Of a stretch of 64,000 bases of DNA, positions 24,126 through 35,819 are shown piece by piece. A program made the position numbers and the translations under genes. How positions within the stretch are numbered: position 1 is the first letter of the stretch; each line of letters opens with the position of its first letter. The notes under the pieces were generated by a model. The model was given only the letters and a program-made list of their open reading frames with translations, was not told the origin of the DNA and did no database searches. The DNA is from Capitulum mitella (lineage: Eukaryota > Arthropoda > Thecostraca > Pollicipedomorpha > Pollicipedidae): contig CP099847.1 in assembly GCA_030062745.1 (NCBI GenBank), forward strand, positions 1,844,304 through 1,908,303, in the 5' to 3' direction.

Positions 24126-27100
24126 CAGGGCCTGCGGCCGTTTCACGAGAGCGGCTGCCGGCGGCCGCCGGCTCCACCCTGTTTGAGGCGCGTCAATCAA
24201 TGGCCGACAAAGAGGCCTTTGTTGGCCGAGGTATTGCGTTTCCGGCCCATCAGCGTGAGAGCTATCAGTCATCGGCGACCGGGGCCCGGCCGGCCGGGCC
24301 CGGCCCGCCCTGTTCCGGGAGCGCCGCGGGGAACGGCGCACGGCCTGTGACGGCGGCCGGCTGGCAGCAGGGGCCGCCGGCCGGACCGCGCGCCGAAAAC
24401 GACAAACTCATGTGGAATCAACCGCCAAGGAAGTATATCTTGCATGGGGCGCTGACGAGTTGAAAACGTACAACTTCAGTTGACTATAGTGTCGGTCCAA
24501 GTCCAGGTGACGTCAATACCGGTGCGGTGACGTCAAGAATGGTCCAGGTGATGTCGGTACCTGCCCGAGTGCCGTCAGTACCGCCCCAGGTGACGGTGCA
24601 ACCTGGCGCCGTCCGTCACGGTCCGCCGTCGATCATCGGTGCCGACGGTCGTCGAAAGACTGCGTCCGTGCCCGTGGCCGTGCAGAGCACGGGACTGGCC
24701 TGGGCATCACAGCAGCAGAGTTTCGTGGGTCACTCTGAGTGACAGGTCTCGGTCACGGGCGGGACAGCTGTCGTCGGTGGCGGCTCATCATATGGGAACG
24801 TCTGACTTGAACTGCGCTCGGACAAGAGCCCCGGCTGTCCAACTCTGCTGGCTGCGGAGACGACGGACGGAGAAAGCGTGACTTCGACCTGCGCGGCTCT
24901 CTGTCTCTGTCCCTCTGTTCCCCCGCTTTCTCTTTACCCATCTTTTTCCATCTCCTCTTTCTTCTCGGTCAGTTTTTGACATATCAGCGTAGTTGGTTGT
25001 TACGTTGGCCATCTGGTGAGTATATCCAGCAAACACCAAGGATAATGTTAACGCCATATCTCATCTTCTTTTTTTGTGATCTGCGAGGTCTTTACGTAAC
25101 CTAAATACATCAGTCTAGGTTAGCTTGCAATCGTAATGGAACATTCCACGCGGTCTTTTTTATTACTCATCTCAGTAAGGGGAGGAATAACCTACGGTTG
25201 GGAATGTGCTATCCTCTGGAGCACTGTTCATCGTTAAAAATGCCTCCGAACAGTTGAGCCGGCGGGCGTACGTCTCTGGTGGTTATTTTACATATATCTG
25301 ATAATGAAACATCATTGACATAAAGATTAGTAATTGCAGCAAAACGACTCAGAAACCCAAGCATTTAGAGCGCATGGAAGCTGGTTACTCTCCAAGACTA
25401 AACATTGTAATACAATTTTTCCACCTTTTTTGTAACCAAATGATTCACGATTTATGGATTTTGGGGAATGTGCCGCTGTTTCAGTACGATAGATAACATC
25501 AAGATTTTCTTCATGAGGACTTAAGCTGTGGCTGAACAAAATGCTTTCAGTGATCTGTTCAGTTAGTCGAGGCCTAATTCCACAAAATGCCAGACGTGAG
25601 TTTTAAGTGTCATTTATCTTGTTGGGAGCAGCATAGCTCGGCTTCACGATGTCCAGGACACGGGCAAATGGTGCATAAAAGGCACGTATTAAGATCCATA
25701 CTGGACCTTACGTGCAGCTTGAGTAACGACTTCGCCATGCATACTTAGCTTAAATCAAACCAGAGGTAGCTGTCAACTTAATTGTTAAACTGGGCCTTAA
25801 TTAGATATGGAATGAGAACGACCAAAAGGAACACGCGACAACCACGCTCTAACACCGTCGGCGCACAAGCGCACCAAGACACACACGCCTCACAAATCTC
25901 GGGGGCCATGAAATGATGTCGTGTATTCGACGTTTGTCAAACGTAACGGGAATTTAGTGGCAATGCAGCGTGCCGGCCGGCCTTTAAGGCTGACGTTTAT
26001 GGGCGGCGGGGTGCAGTTTTCGACCACCCTGCGCTGGCGGCTCGCATGTTCGCCGGCGGTGGGCGGCGAGAGGCGGTCGGGCCAGCGCGACCAGCTGCGG
26101 GCTGGATCGCTGGTCGCCGCTCACGCGACGTCGCCTGGAGTCCGACGCCGCTGCGAGCGCCAAACTCGCGGCTCACCTGCGTCCGACGTTACGTACTCCG
26201 CCCGTGCTGAGACACACGGTGTGTTTCGTCAGTGCTGCGTCTCGCTGTCCCGTCGGTGCGGTACGATCCATACCCGGTCTGCCCAGGGCTGTATCTGGTC
26301 TGGTCCGTACTGTGTGTGACTTTTGTGGTATTGTACCTGGTCTGCACGCTGCATGGTGCTATGTCTGGTCTAGGTCCGGTCCGTATTTGTGTGATCTGCG
26401 TTGTACTTCGCAAGTTTGCGCGACGCTGTGTTTGGTCTCGATCATTTATTGTTTAATTCGCGCAATCATTGGGGTTTGGACACCCGCTTTCGTATTAGCA
26501 TCATGATAAAGAAAAACAGGAAACACTGGGAAAAGGCTATTCAAAATAAGTAGAAAAAAAGAAAAACTGGGTGGTCTCCGAAACGGTCCTAAAGGAAACA
26601 GGGCGTCTAAGTGCACGCTAGCAATAACTTAGCCAAAATATCCGCACCCATTGGCTGAGTACCTGCAACAAATCCTGCAGAAGATGCAGTAATTGCACAT
26701 CGGCAGTGTAGACATTTCATGCGAGCTAAAAATGTATCCCAGATAATTAAGCGTCAGACCTCGAAACTCTGTCAATCTGCTCTGCGTTGCAGGCACGCAG
26801 CCACTGGGTGTTTCAGGCGCCTGCAGTTCCCGAAACTTGCCATTAAACCCCAGGCTTTACCGCCTGCCCATCAGCTCTGCATGCAGCGTAAAGCGTGGTC
26901 GCCAAAATCCAGGAAGACATAAAGCCCAGAAGTTAGGCTGGGTAGTCCTCCGCTCGGCTAACAGCCCTCGACTGTGTCTGCGAAACTTCGCCGCTGCCGC
27001 AGTTGTTAACACTGAACCTGACTGGGTTCCCGAACTTGGGCTAGAGCAGCACAACAATGCACTCGCTCAGCCAGTAGTGCATCCAGCTCAAGACAGTGCT

Positions 27101-27818
27101 TGGGAAGAGGACTGCAAAAAGAGGGTAAGGAAAGAGAGTCCAAAGTCATACCTATAATCCGACACATTTTCTGAAACTGCCTAGAAAACGTCGTAGAGGT
27201 GGACCAAACGTCTGATCAGCGTTCTCAACTGTGCGGACTTTGGCCATCATTTACGGCGCAAGAGATTCCCGTCAGACATATTCTTGGTACCAAAACTCGC
27301 CAACCAATGCGAGGATTTACTGCAAATCGTTTTCGGGATTTGGGGGAGTAAAACCATTTCTAAATAATTTCTGACTTTTCATTCAACGTCACTGGCCTAG
27401 GTGTCATGTTAAGTTTCCAAATTACAGCGGGGCGGTTGTCACACATTCTTCACGATTCGCTGACTGCATCTGAGCACATTCAGTTTTGTCAAGACAGAAG
27501 ATATCTTAAATATTGTCGGGTCCTTTCACTAGACAAAATGTTCAAGACGAAGACGACCGTTATACTACTACTACGGCCAGCGCACCAGCACGATGGCATC
27601 TGTGCGAAATATGTCAAGGACATTGTGCAATTAAATACTGAAACTTGTACTGGGTAATGCATACACCACTGTAATCAAACATTTTTTAATCAGCTATTTG
27701 CTCATAACAGAAAAAATGTCCAATGTTGCACTTAGTCGTTTATCTCCTGAGAAAGAGCTGGGCCCAAAATAAATGATATTCTTGCATTTGATGTTTTCCT
27801 TAGTTGTGATAGAAAGCG
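24126..27818. other. Intergenic, no gene recognised
   Basis: Starts GC-rich (to about 24,900) with repeated GGTGACGTCA-like words near 24,507-24,590, then becomes average in composition. A second GC-rich patch at 25,970-26,200 is followed by a degenerate TGGTCTG-rich patch at 26,270-26,440. I see no domain or exon structure. Confidence 0.4.
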
Positions 27819-27822
27819 TTAA

Positions 27823-29047
27823 CCCGCGCACGACCGTCGGTCCGTCCCGAACACCGGCGACTGGGGGGGGGGGGCAGTTGACTGCCCCCCCTCTAACTCA
27901 CGAATGGTTGGTCGCACGATACAAATAAGCATACCGTTGGCAAGCCTGTGACGAGTAGAGCTCGAAACTGGTCTCATTTTTAGTTTTAGATAATATGTAA
28001 GCCAATTTACGCCCTATATATGTTTTCTCATAGCCGACTGCATGAGACCGAGAAATGGCCTGAATCTCAATGGCTGTGACTAATAACGCATAGGTAAAGG
28101 CACCAGCGCACAAGTAAATGTCCGCGGATGCCGATACACGTCTAATTTCCTCAGATTTCTTCAATATATACGCCGAAACGCTGAGTTAAAGACACCGTAA
28201 TTCTCCCGTCAGCAGTCAGTGTGCGCCGCTGCCGTATGCGGTACCAAATTGACGGGAACTAATTTTAGCGTTCCTTTATTTTCGCGAAAAAAGACAATCT
28301 ATGTCAATTTTATTGATCTTTGTGGTTCTTGTGATGGTTTCTCATGCTTAAATTTCGGAAAAATTGATTAGTTGCCAATCTACAAAGTTGGCGGAGCTTT
28401 ATTCGCGAGAGCCTGTTTATTTCCAAAATACGCTACTTTTTCAAACTTTTTGAGGTTCCTGGTATTAATTACGTCTGTGCAAGCTAGTTCTACCATTTTC
28501 TACCCATTCTGAGTAATTCATCGTCGATTTTGACGGTGGTACATTTTGGCCCATTACAGTTATTCGTGACCTGACCTCAGGTCAATGGCTGGAAGTCACT
28601 GATACTTTGCGCAATGACGGCAACTAGATGTCTGCTTCACTTTACACTAAAAATGTTATGGAATATTCCGTCAATTCCCGAAAAAACGGCGATATGCCTT
28701 AAAAATGGGCTTGACCTTACCCGGGTCAATGACCCGGAAAATTCCGGAAATTCTGAGATAGCAGATTTGTTGCATCTATCACGATCACTAATCCCTGAAA
28801 GTATTATTGAGATATCTTGTTTTGCGAAAAAGTTAGAGTGCGCTAAACTTTTTTTGACATAGGTCTGTTTGACCTGACCTAGGTCAGGCACCTGACCTGA
28901 CCTGAGGTCAAAATTTTGACACGGGGTGTAATAATTGATGAAGCAAAAGGTACACAAAGTTTTGTGACTCTGTGTTTGTTGGTTCTCTCGCAATCCCAGA
29001 AAAACCTCAGGGGGGGCAGTCAACTGCCCCCCCCAGTCGGGGACGGG
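27823..29047. mobile_element. TTAA-flanked MITE (family C)
   Basis: Flanked by TTAA (27,819-27,822 and 29,048-29,051), starting CCCG and ending CGGG. Just inside each end lies the same palindrome, a G run then CAGTTGACTG then a C run (27,863-27,892 and 29,010-29,035), preceded on both sides by CGACT. The left end has some extra bases relative to the right. No transposase is visible in 1,225 bp. The interior near the right end is dense in TGACCT/AGGTCA words, including TGACCTAGGTCA near 28,873. Confidence 0.8.
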
Positions 29048-29051
29048 TTAA

Positions 29052-29544
29052 TAAGTGAGCAGCATTTCTCCAGAAATTTATGCTATTCTGTAATCCCATT
29101 ATGACCTCAGCGAAGAGCTCCTGTAAAGCGTCCCTGTCACCTCATTCCCTGCCGAGATAAAAAGACAGATCGTGTTCGCAAGGTGCTGTTGGCACAGTTG
29201 CTGACTCGAATTAAGAGCGTCACTGTATCCATGTTTGCCGTAGCGCTTGACAAATGGCCGTGCCGGCCGCCACCTGCTGCGGCGCATACGTCCAGGTTGG
29301 CGGGCGAATTGGGACTCACATGGGAATGATAAATTCCGATCGGACGAGGGAAAAAGCAGCTTTACTGGTACCAAAGGTAGCGGGTGACGGGGCAGGGAGA
29401 GAAAGAGAGAGATTATATGTATAGATTATGTTATATGTATAGATTATATGTATATATATGGATTATATGTATAGAAATAGAAAAAAATGTCATTATCATT
29501 TTTGATGACGCTCATGCACAAAAACTTGCTTCGTTATCACAGAC

Positions 29545-29624
<80 letters not shown>

Positions 29625-29790
29625 ATAACGCTAACAGGAATTTTGTGACGTTTCCGCGTGTGATACTGATCGGATGCAGGGTGATGAGCGAAGCTCAAGG
29701 CAGCGATTATGCTTACGGAATCGATATAAATGGCTGGGCACTGAGAAATGAGACAATATTTGAAGTCATCCTGTGAGCACATTTACTAAC
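29052..29790. other. Intergenic with simple repeats
   Basis: Contains a TATGTATAGATTA-like tandem patch at about 29,409-29,487 and an (AG)n run at 29,548-29,620. No gene recognised. Confidence 0.5.
29548..29620. repeat. (AG)n microsatellite
   Basis: About 36 uninterrupted AG units, read directly. Confidence 0.95.
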
Positions 29791-29792
29791 CT

Positions 29793-30966
29793 ATGAACAT
29801 TAAACTTGGCGGAAACGTAGTCATGGATGTTGCAATCAGTTGTTGCCTAGTGGATCATCTCCACCACCCCTACTTTGTCGGCAGTGCGCAAACGCCTGGG
29901 CACGCGCACCAACATTTTGCGCGGCATTTCTGGGTCCAAAGCAGCGATCACCTGGTCTATTTTGCGCTTCAAGACGAGGTCGGATGTTGCATATCAGCCT
30001 CTCTGATACACCTGTTTAATGAGGCCCCATGCGTGCTCCATGGGACGTAGCTGGGGCACACAGGGGATTGGTGTCACGCGTCACATACGGCGATCTGGCC
30101 TCTACCAGCAACTCGAGGGTTTTCTTGGCGTAATGAGCGCTGGCCAGGTCTGGCCAGAACAGTATGCCCCGTCGGGATAGTTCTCGTTCCAAAATGGGAT
30201 GAGCACGTCTCTTATGCACTTCGCACGGTACACGTTGCCGTCAACATTACCCATGCTCGGCATGATAACCGGAAGTGTACAGCCCTTGGAGAGAGGGTAA
30301 GCCACACGAGAAGTTTAGGGGGAACTTGTTTTCTGGCCACAGCTGTACTTGTGCTGGTTAGTCTCCACCAGGTCCAACCTATATCCAATATTTCCTGGCG
30401 TAGGGCTTTCGTGGTAGGTGAACTAGCCCTCGTCGTCCATGACGATGTCGTATTTTTCTCGATTTGGCATGCGTCTGCGCAACAGTTTCCGGATGCGGGT
30501 CTTTCGGGTGACTTCTTGTCTTTGGGTGACCTGGGGCGCCTTCTCGCTTTTTCGCGACTGAGGCTTGTTTGCTGGCGAGATTTTTCTCACGTTCGCTCTT
30601 GAGATCCCAAACCTACCAACTAAAACGCACTACGACAACCCTGGTTTTCCAATTGAGGCTCGGATCAGCTGGCGCTGTCCTTTGATGCTCATTTTGGTTG
30701 ACTGGCGGTGATTGCCAGCATGAGAAGCATTCTCGCGACTCTTGAGCGTTGCCAGCGTTCTGTGAACAGTCGCTCGCGAGTCCCAAAGGGTTCACAATGC
30801 CCCCAAATAAGATGACTGGGCCGTCCCAGATTCTCATTGGCAAGTCTCGCGACAGTCTCGCGGGCACCTTGTTTTGACATTGGCTCCAGGACTGCAAATA
30901 AACTGCAATTCCCCGTAACTTTTTGTATGATTTTGAGTCCAACAGTGGGTAGAATGCAAGTGTCAA
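29793..30966 (-). pseudogene. Tc1/mariner-type transposase, broken
   Basis: On the minus strand several frames must be joined to follow the protein. The C-terminal half contains FWPDLASAHYAKKTLELL (about 30,180-30,110) and, after a frame change, PQLRPMEHAWGLIKQVYQR (about 30,055-29,998). These correspond to the D-containing block and the PxLxPxE..W..lK block that carries the third catalytic acidic residue in Tc1/mariner (IS630-type DDE/D) transposases. The N-terminal part up to 30,966 has stops and shifts; I did not identify a clean helix-turn-helix or the first aspartate. The copy is not functional. Terminal inverted repeats were not found. Confidence 0.75.
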
Positions 30967-30969
30967 ATG

Positions 30970-32560
30970 CCAGTGGTGAGGCCCGTGATGTTCAAGAAAT
31001 ATGCATAGTTAAAAAGTGTCCCATTTCCTAGTGCCCACCCGTCATGACCAATTCAAAATTGTATGCACGTGTTCTCTGTCACGTATTTTGGCCTCATGAC
31101 TTCATGACCTCGCCTGAAATCCTCTTCTGGGAAAGTGACTGCTTCTTCTCTTGAGATCAAGTTGAGATCAATGGAAGGTGAAATATCATTATCATCTTTG
31201 ATGACGCTCCTGTACAGAAATTAGCTTTGTTATCACAAACTAGAGGTATGGTCATCTGGAAGTGTAAAAAATAATTACCATCACTGAAACCAGCAAAGGA
31301 AAATTTCTCCGTTGTCGGTTCAAGGTGGTGTAGAGGAAGAGGTCAGTTACGTCCTTGACCTCTGAAAAATCACAGACCTTGTAGATCCCGAAATATGGCC
31401 ATACACACGCCGAAACAGACCTGCATCAAAAACTGACCCCATATTCCTGAGAAAGAAGCGAAACGTTCTAGGACCTATAAAAATGTCTTGCAAGCCCCCA
31501 GAATAACATGATGACTCGGTGACCTAACGTGGCATTTTTGTAGCTACTCCGGAAACGAAGCAGGAAGGTTCTTAGGTCTGCTACTGCGACCTTTGACGCA
31601 AGATGTTCGCCGGTCACCTCAGAAAAACCTCATTGGGTAGGGGAGGTTGCAGCCACCCTCTTCGTCAGACAAGACCTCGTGGCGTTGCGTTGGAAAAATA
31701 AAACAGCTCTGGCCCGACAAAGTTTGGAGCGTTTCCACCCCATTATGGAAAATGTGCTTTTTTGTACCACAGCAGCACCAGCTCACGACAGTATAACTAC
31801 GATGTCAGTAGCAGAAGCCCGCGAAACGGAACGGTGGCATTCCATCAGACGGAATAAAACCGCACGACTTAAGCTTACCGCTGGACTTACGGCCGTGCCC
31901 TTTCTGTTGCCGCCTGTGGCGAAGACATGGTGCCGAAAGCATACCAATTTCCGAGTATCGTAGACTTGCGACCCAGCTGTGCGGTCTTGGGGCTCCAAAG
32001 GTCTGCGCGGCACCTTCAGGGCGACGCTCCGTTAAGATATCTAGTCCAATACTAACTGCAGTGCAATGCCAACCAACTGTTTTTGTGTTAGGGCACTGAG
32101 CATAGGCGGGACTTTTTTTGGGGGGGCGGGCCCCCCGAAATAATTTAGGATTTTTTCCATTAGGTCTATGGTGCTGGTTAAAAAGACTGGTATGAAAAAA
32201 TCAGAATTAGTCGAAATTGGCGCATGCCACCCCCAATCATTTTTGCAAAGCTCCGCCCCGGGCACTAAGTTACCAGTTGTGGGAAGGGCTGAAAAAACAC
32301 TCAGCTTTTTCATTCCCAGTGCCCAAGGAGTGGTCAACCGGTTCGACCGCGTCCAAATCTACCTACCCGGTCTTCTCATCCGTAAAACGTACGTTACCGC
32401 GGTTGGTGAGCATTCCTTGATTTATTTTCAGATGTTAACTGCGTGAACTAAATATCCATTGGTATCGGGTAATAATATGTACGTTCATCAGCCAAACTAC
32501 CTAGTGAATTAGCTTCAAGAAAGGAAAGAGAAAGCAGATATATTGCGTACTTGGAATGGG
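30970..32560. other. Intergenic, no gene recognised
   Basis: No identifiable gene. Scattered AGGTCA-like words occur near 31,340-31,640, and a G-run/C-run motif lies at 32,110-32,140. Confidence 0.4.
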
Positions 32561-32567
32561 AAAAGCT

Positions 32568-32640
32568 TGCCCTGGGTGAGGATCGAACTCACGGCCTTCA
32601 GATTATGAGACTGACGCGCTGCCTACTGCGCTACCAAGGC
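32568..32640 (-). tRNA. tRNA-Met (CAT), elongator
   Basis: The minus strand gives a 73-nt cloverleaf. Acceptor arms GCCTTGG and CCAGGGC pair over seven positions with one GU wobble, and the discriminator is A. The D-arm region has TAGCGCAGTAGGCAGCGCG, the anticodon loop is CTCATAA (anticodon CAT), and the T-arm has GTTCGATCC within a paired stem. This wording matches metazoan elongator tRNA-Met and not the initiator. No intron is present. The internal A and B boxes look intact, so the gene is probably functional. It lies 196 bp from the hAT-like element. Confidence 0.95.
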
Positions 32641-32828
32641 TGCGCCTGCCAGGAGCCTTAACGTGGTGTAAATTAGGTTTCTACGTAATCTGTATCGTTT
32701 ATCTAAAATGTACGTTGGTCCACATGACGCAAGTGTGGCCCCGTCCTTCTTTCTTGGGGACTTGCTACAGTCCAAGGCTGTATATGTACCAGGTAGACTA
32801 TTTCCATCGCTAAGAAAGATAGTCTTAT

Positions 32829-32836
32829 GTTATGTA
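32829..32836. repeat. 8-bp target-site duplication, left
   Basis: GTTATGTA, identical to 35,137-35,144, immediately outside the terminal repeat of the hAT-like element. Confidence 0.85.
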
Positions 32837-35136
32837 TAGGGATGCACCGAATCGGGATTTTTGTGATCTGGCCGGGATTTTTGTGATCCGGCCGGATACC
32901 GGATGCGCCGGATCGGGGTGCCGGATATCCGGCCGGCTACCGGATATTATGGTTATTTTTATTTACTGTTTGTTGCTGAAAAATGAAACGAAAGACTGAG
33001 CTGAAAAAGGAAGATCTCTAAAGCTGAAAAATATCAAATAAAAATATTAATTGTTCGTGAATCATTCCTCCTAGCGCTTACAGTTATTGCGAGGTTTCCA
33101 CATGTTCCAATGTTAAAAAAAAAAATGAATACGCAACACAGCAGTCATAGCGGAGCTTACCATCTCTGACTGTAGGCAAACGGCGAAGGCTCCAGAACAC
33201 GCAGAATGCCATTATAATGCCTTGGTGGACCTAGAATACCTGGCTTGATAAACATTCCTTACAAATACTAAGGCATGTCCATGGAAGTACATTGTCCTTT
33301 AATCCGGATCCGCCTGGAGAGTGTCAAATAGGGCACACGCCTCGGTTTTTCTCGAATAGCTTCTGAACAGTTAGAGTTAACCCGAACAAGTTTTCAGTAC
33401 CTGTTCATCAATTTATTTTACATATTCTGACATCAAACCATTTTCGTGCTAGTCAAGTCATGGAGATATGAGTCATAAGTGAACTCCCGCATGTATGATT
33501 TTGCCTTTTCTGGCAGTGGTGAGAACATGCTTCATTTTTTGGGCAGTATTCGCGAATAAAATGCATGAATTGTTTTGATTTACATAGGCCACGATTCCCC
33601 AAAAAGGATACAGGACAGACACAAGTCAACATTAGAGGTCATGCTAGGTCACATGCATGATGACAATGGGACTGATTTGCGTTGTGGGTGACTGAAGTGC
33701 TTGACGTTGACCTTTCCATCATTCAAGCCAGACAAGCAAATCTATATGCGCCTCTTGGCAAGGTTCACTAAATGCAACGTGAGGTCATGTCGGGTCGCGT
33801 CATAGGTAGATGTCAAAACGAAATGAAATAGGTACAACATTCAGCTGAAGCAAATGAAGGTCGTTCGGTGGCAAACAAAAAAAAAAACAAAAACAAATGA
33901 AGATCGTCCAGTAGCAGCAGAGAGTAATGGCTGTTCCTAGTTAGAAGAAAAAAATGACTATCTATCGTGACCTGGCTTGACCTTGACCCGATAAAGAGCA
34001 GACAGAGCAGATTTGATTATCACGAGATATCATCTCAGTTATGTGCTTGATGGAGTGAAAAAATCCCAGCGAGTTATTATTGCTCTTTGGCAGGAAGAGT
34101 AATGCAACGTTATCTGACCTGACCTAGACTGACCTTGACCAGATGAAAGTCAGGTGATGCAAAACTGGTCATCAGAAGGTTTCACTTCCGTCGTTTTTGT
34201 TACGTAGATCAAAACGGCTGCAAATAGGTATTTTCACCTGACCTAGGCTGACCTTGACCCGACATTTCTGAACACTAAAGCATAGTTATGGTGCAGAAGA
34301 TCGTGGCCTTTCCTTCGATACCCAGCTGAAGGTTCTAAGACCACTATACCGATGATATGATGTACAAACCGATGCCAGTTTTTTACGACGTTGTGTTATG
34401 AGTTTACGTGACTTGGAACGTCATCAGTCACGTGACCAGGGCCAACATAGTATTTTCTGAACTGTGAGATTCAAGGTTATCGATTGATGGTAGACCGACT
34501 CAGATCCAACGGTTAGATCCCGAGATAGCAGAGGGGTGCCCTTTTTGACACCCCCAGGCGGTTGCGGGTACGAAAACAGGCCAGGCGGTGCCGAGTTAAT
34601 GCATTTGCGCAAGAGTATTTGAGGCAGATAAAAATGTTTGGGAAACAGAAAGATGATGCACCACAAAATGACTGCTGAACATATGCTGACTGTTGCTGCA
34701 GTGTTTTGAGTATGAAACCCACCCTTGCAAATTATGTCTCAATCCTTCCGAACAAGGAAGAAAAAGTAGTGCTCCAGACAGACCTTGGACCCATTGGTGA
34801 AGGAGCCTCTCCAGAGATGGCGCCGCAAACCTATTTCTTAATTTGTTTTTTTCATGCAACGCCATAAACTTAATGTAAAATTTCGACCGGAAATGAGGGG
34901 GGGGGGCAGCTGCCCCCTCTTCCTCTCTAATCGGCCGCTCCTGCTTAGAACTGTCAGCTACATCGACAATCTAATATAACAAGGCACGTTGCTCCCGAAA
35001 CGGTTTTGTAGGCAGACATTAGAACGTCTCGATCGTACATTCGAAGGCCAAATATCCGGAAATACCCGGCCGGGTACCGGATACCGGATACCGGGCACCG
35101 GATATCCGGCCGGACCGGATATCCGGTGCATCCCTA
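32837..35136. mobile_element. Non-autonomous hAT-like element
   Basis: The ends are exact inverted repeats: TAGGGATGCACCG at the left and CGGTGCATCCCTA at the right, bordered by a perfect 8-bp duplication GTTATGTA. An 8-bp duplication with a short inverted repeat of this kind is typical of the hAT superfamily. Both subterminal regions (32,850-32,945 and 35,050-35,128) are packed with CCGGATA/TATCCGG words, probably transposase-binding sites. There is no transposase frame. A separate TTAA MITE (33,303-34,595) is nested inside and makes up more than half of the length. Confidence 0.85.
33303..34595. mobile_element. TTAA-flanked MITE (family D), full copy nested in hAT
   Basis: Flanked by TTAA (33,299-33,302 and 34,596-34,599). 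Aligned with the partial copy at 37,541, the left end reads TCCGG-(C/A)-..CCTGG followed by GTGTCAA and AGGGC. The right end on the other strand reads CTCGGCACCGCCTGG, and after a 27-bp partial duplication GGGTGTCAAAAAGGGC, so the two ends are inverted repeats. The interior has many GACCTGACC and GACCTTGACC words. No transposase is visible. Confidence 0.8.
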
Positions 35137-35144
35137 GTTATGTA
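35137..35144. repeat. 8-bp target-site duplication, right
   Basis: GTTATGTA, matching 32,829-32,836. Confidence 0.85.
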
Positions 35145-35297
35145 CATGTTATGTATACATCCGTTCGGCAGCAGGGGCCAACGGAACACGAATATGTTAT
35201 CGATTTTACAGAATGAGACAAAAAGTATATTTGTTAGGGAAAAAAAACTACAAATTAATTACACATTCATCGCGTCCCGAGCCCAGCCCGACTCAAG

Positions 35298-35471
35298 CAG
35301 GGGCGCAGCCAGGATTTTCTGAAGGGGGGGGGGGCGGAACTCAGTGTGAACTGAAATCACACGGAAAACCGCCTGCCGGGAAGACGATGTGCAATGGCTT
35401 TCACGAAAAATGCAGGCCTGAGGGGGGGGGGGCCCGGGCCTCCCGGGCCCTCCCCCTTGGTTGCGCCTATG
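35298..35471. mobile_element. Small hAT-like MITE
   Basis: A 174-bp insertion starting CAGGGGCGCAGCCAGG and ending CTTGGTTGCGCCTATG, which form an imperfect inverted repeat. Flanks GACTCAAG (35,290-35,297) and GACTCAGC (35,472-35,479) look like a decayed 8-bp duplication sharing six bases. The interior is G-run and C-run rich with no coding capacity. Confidence 0.65.
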
Positions 35472-35479
35472 GACTCAGC

Positions 35480-35819
35480 TCTTTCCGAGCCCAACGATCC
35501 CCTTTTAACCAAAGAGCATTTTTCAAGGCCCTACATACCAGGTACAGTCATCCGGCGCTTTGGCCGTTCCGTGACGTAGGCGCGTGACGTCGCTGGCATT
35601 CACAGACCCAAACCGCCGTTGCACTTAGTGATAAAATGCTACTGAAATGTCGTCGTATTTTCTGAAAACGAGAGATGATTTGATTTAACAATGACGATAT
35701 GACATAATAATCCTTCGCTAACAACATAGCAAGGGCCGTTTTTGCCTGACTTTTACCGTTTACCCCGTATGGCGTTTTAAATGGCGTCATGCAGATCCAT
35801 GTTGCTTTGCGCTTGTCAT
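35480..35819. other. Intergenic, no gene recognised
   Basis: A short stretch between the small MITE and the PLE 3' end. I see nothing in it. Confidence 0.4.

Noticed and set aside
29548-29776. Frames through the (AG)n runs here and at 63.15-63.33 kb
   Set aside because: R-E and L-S repeats are dinucleotide artefacts.
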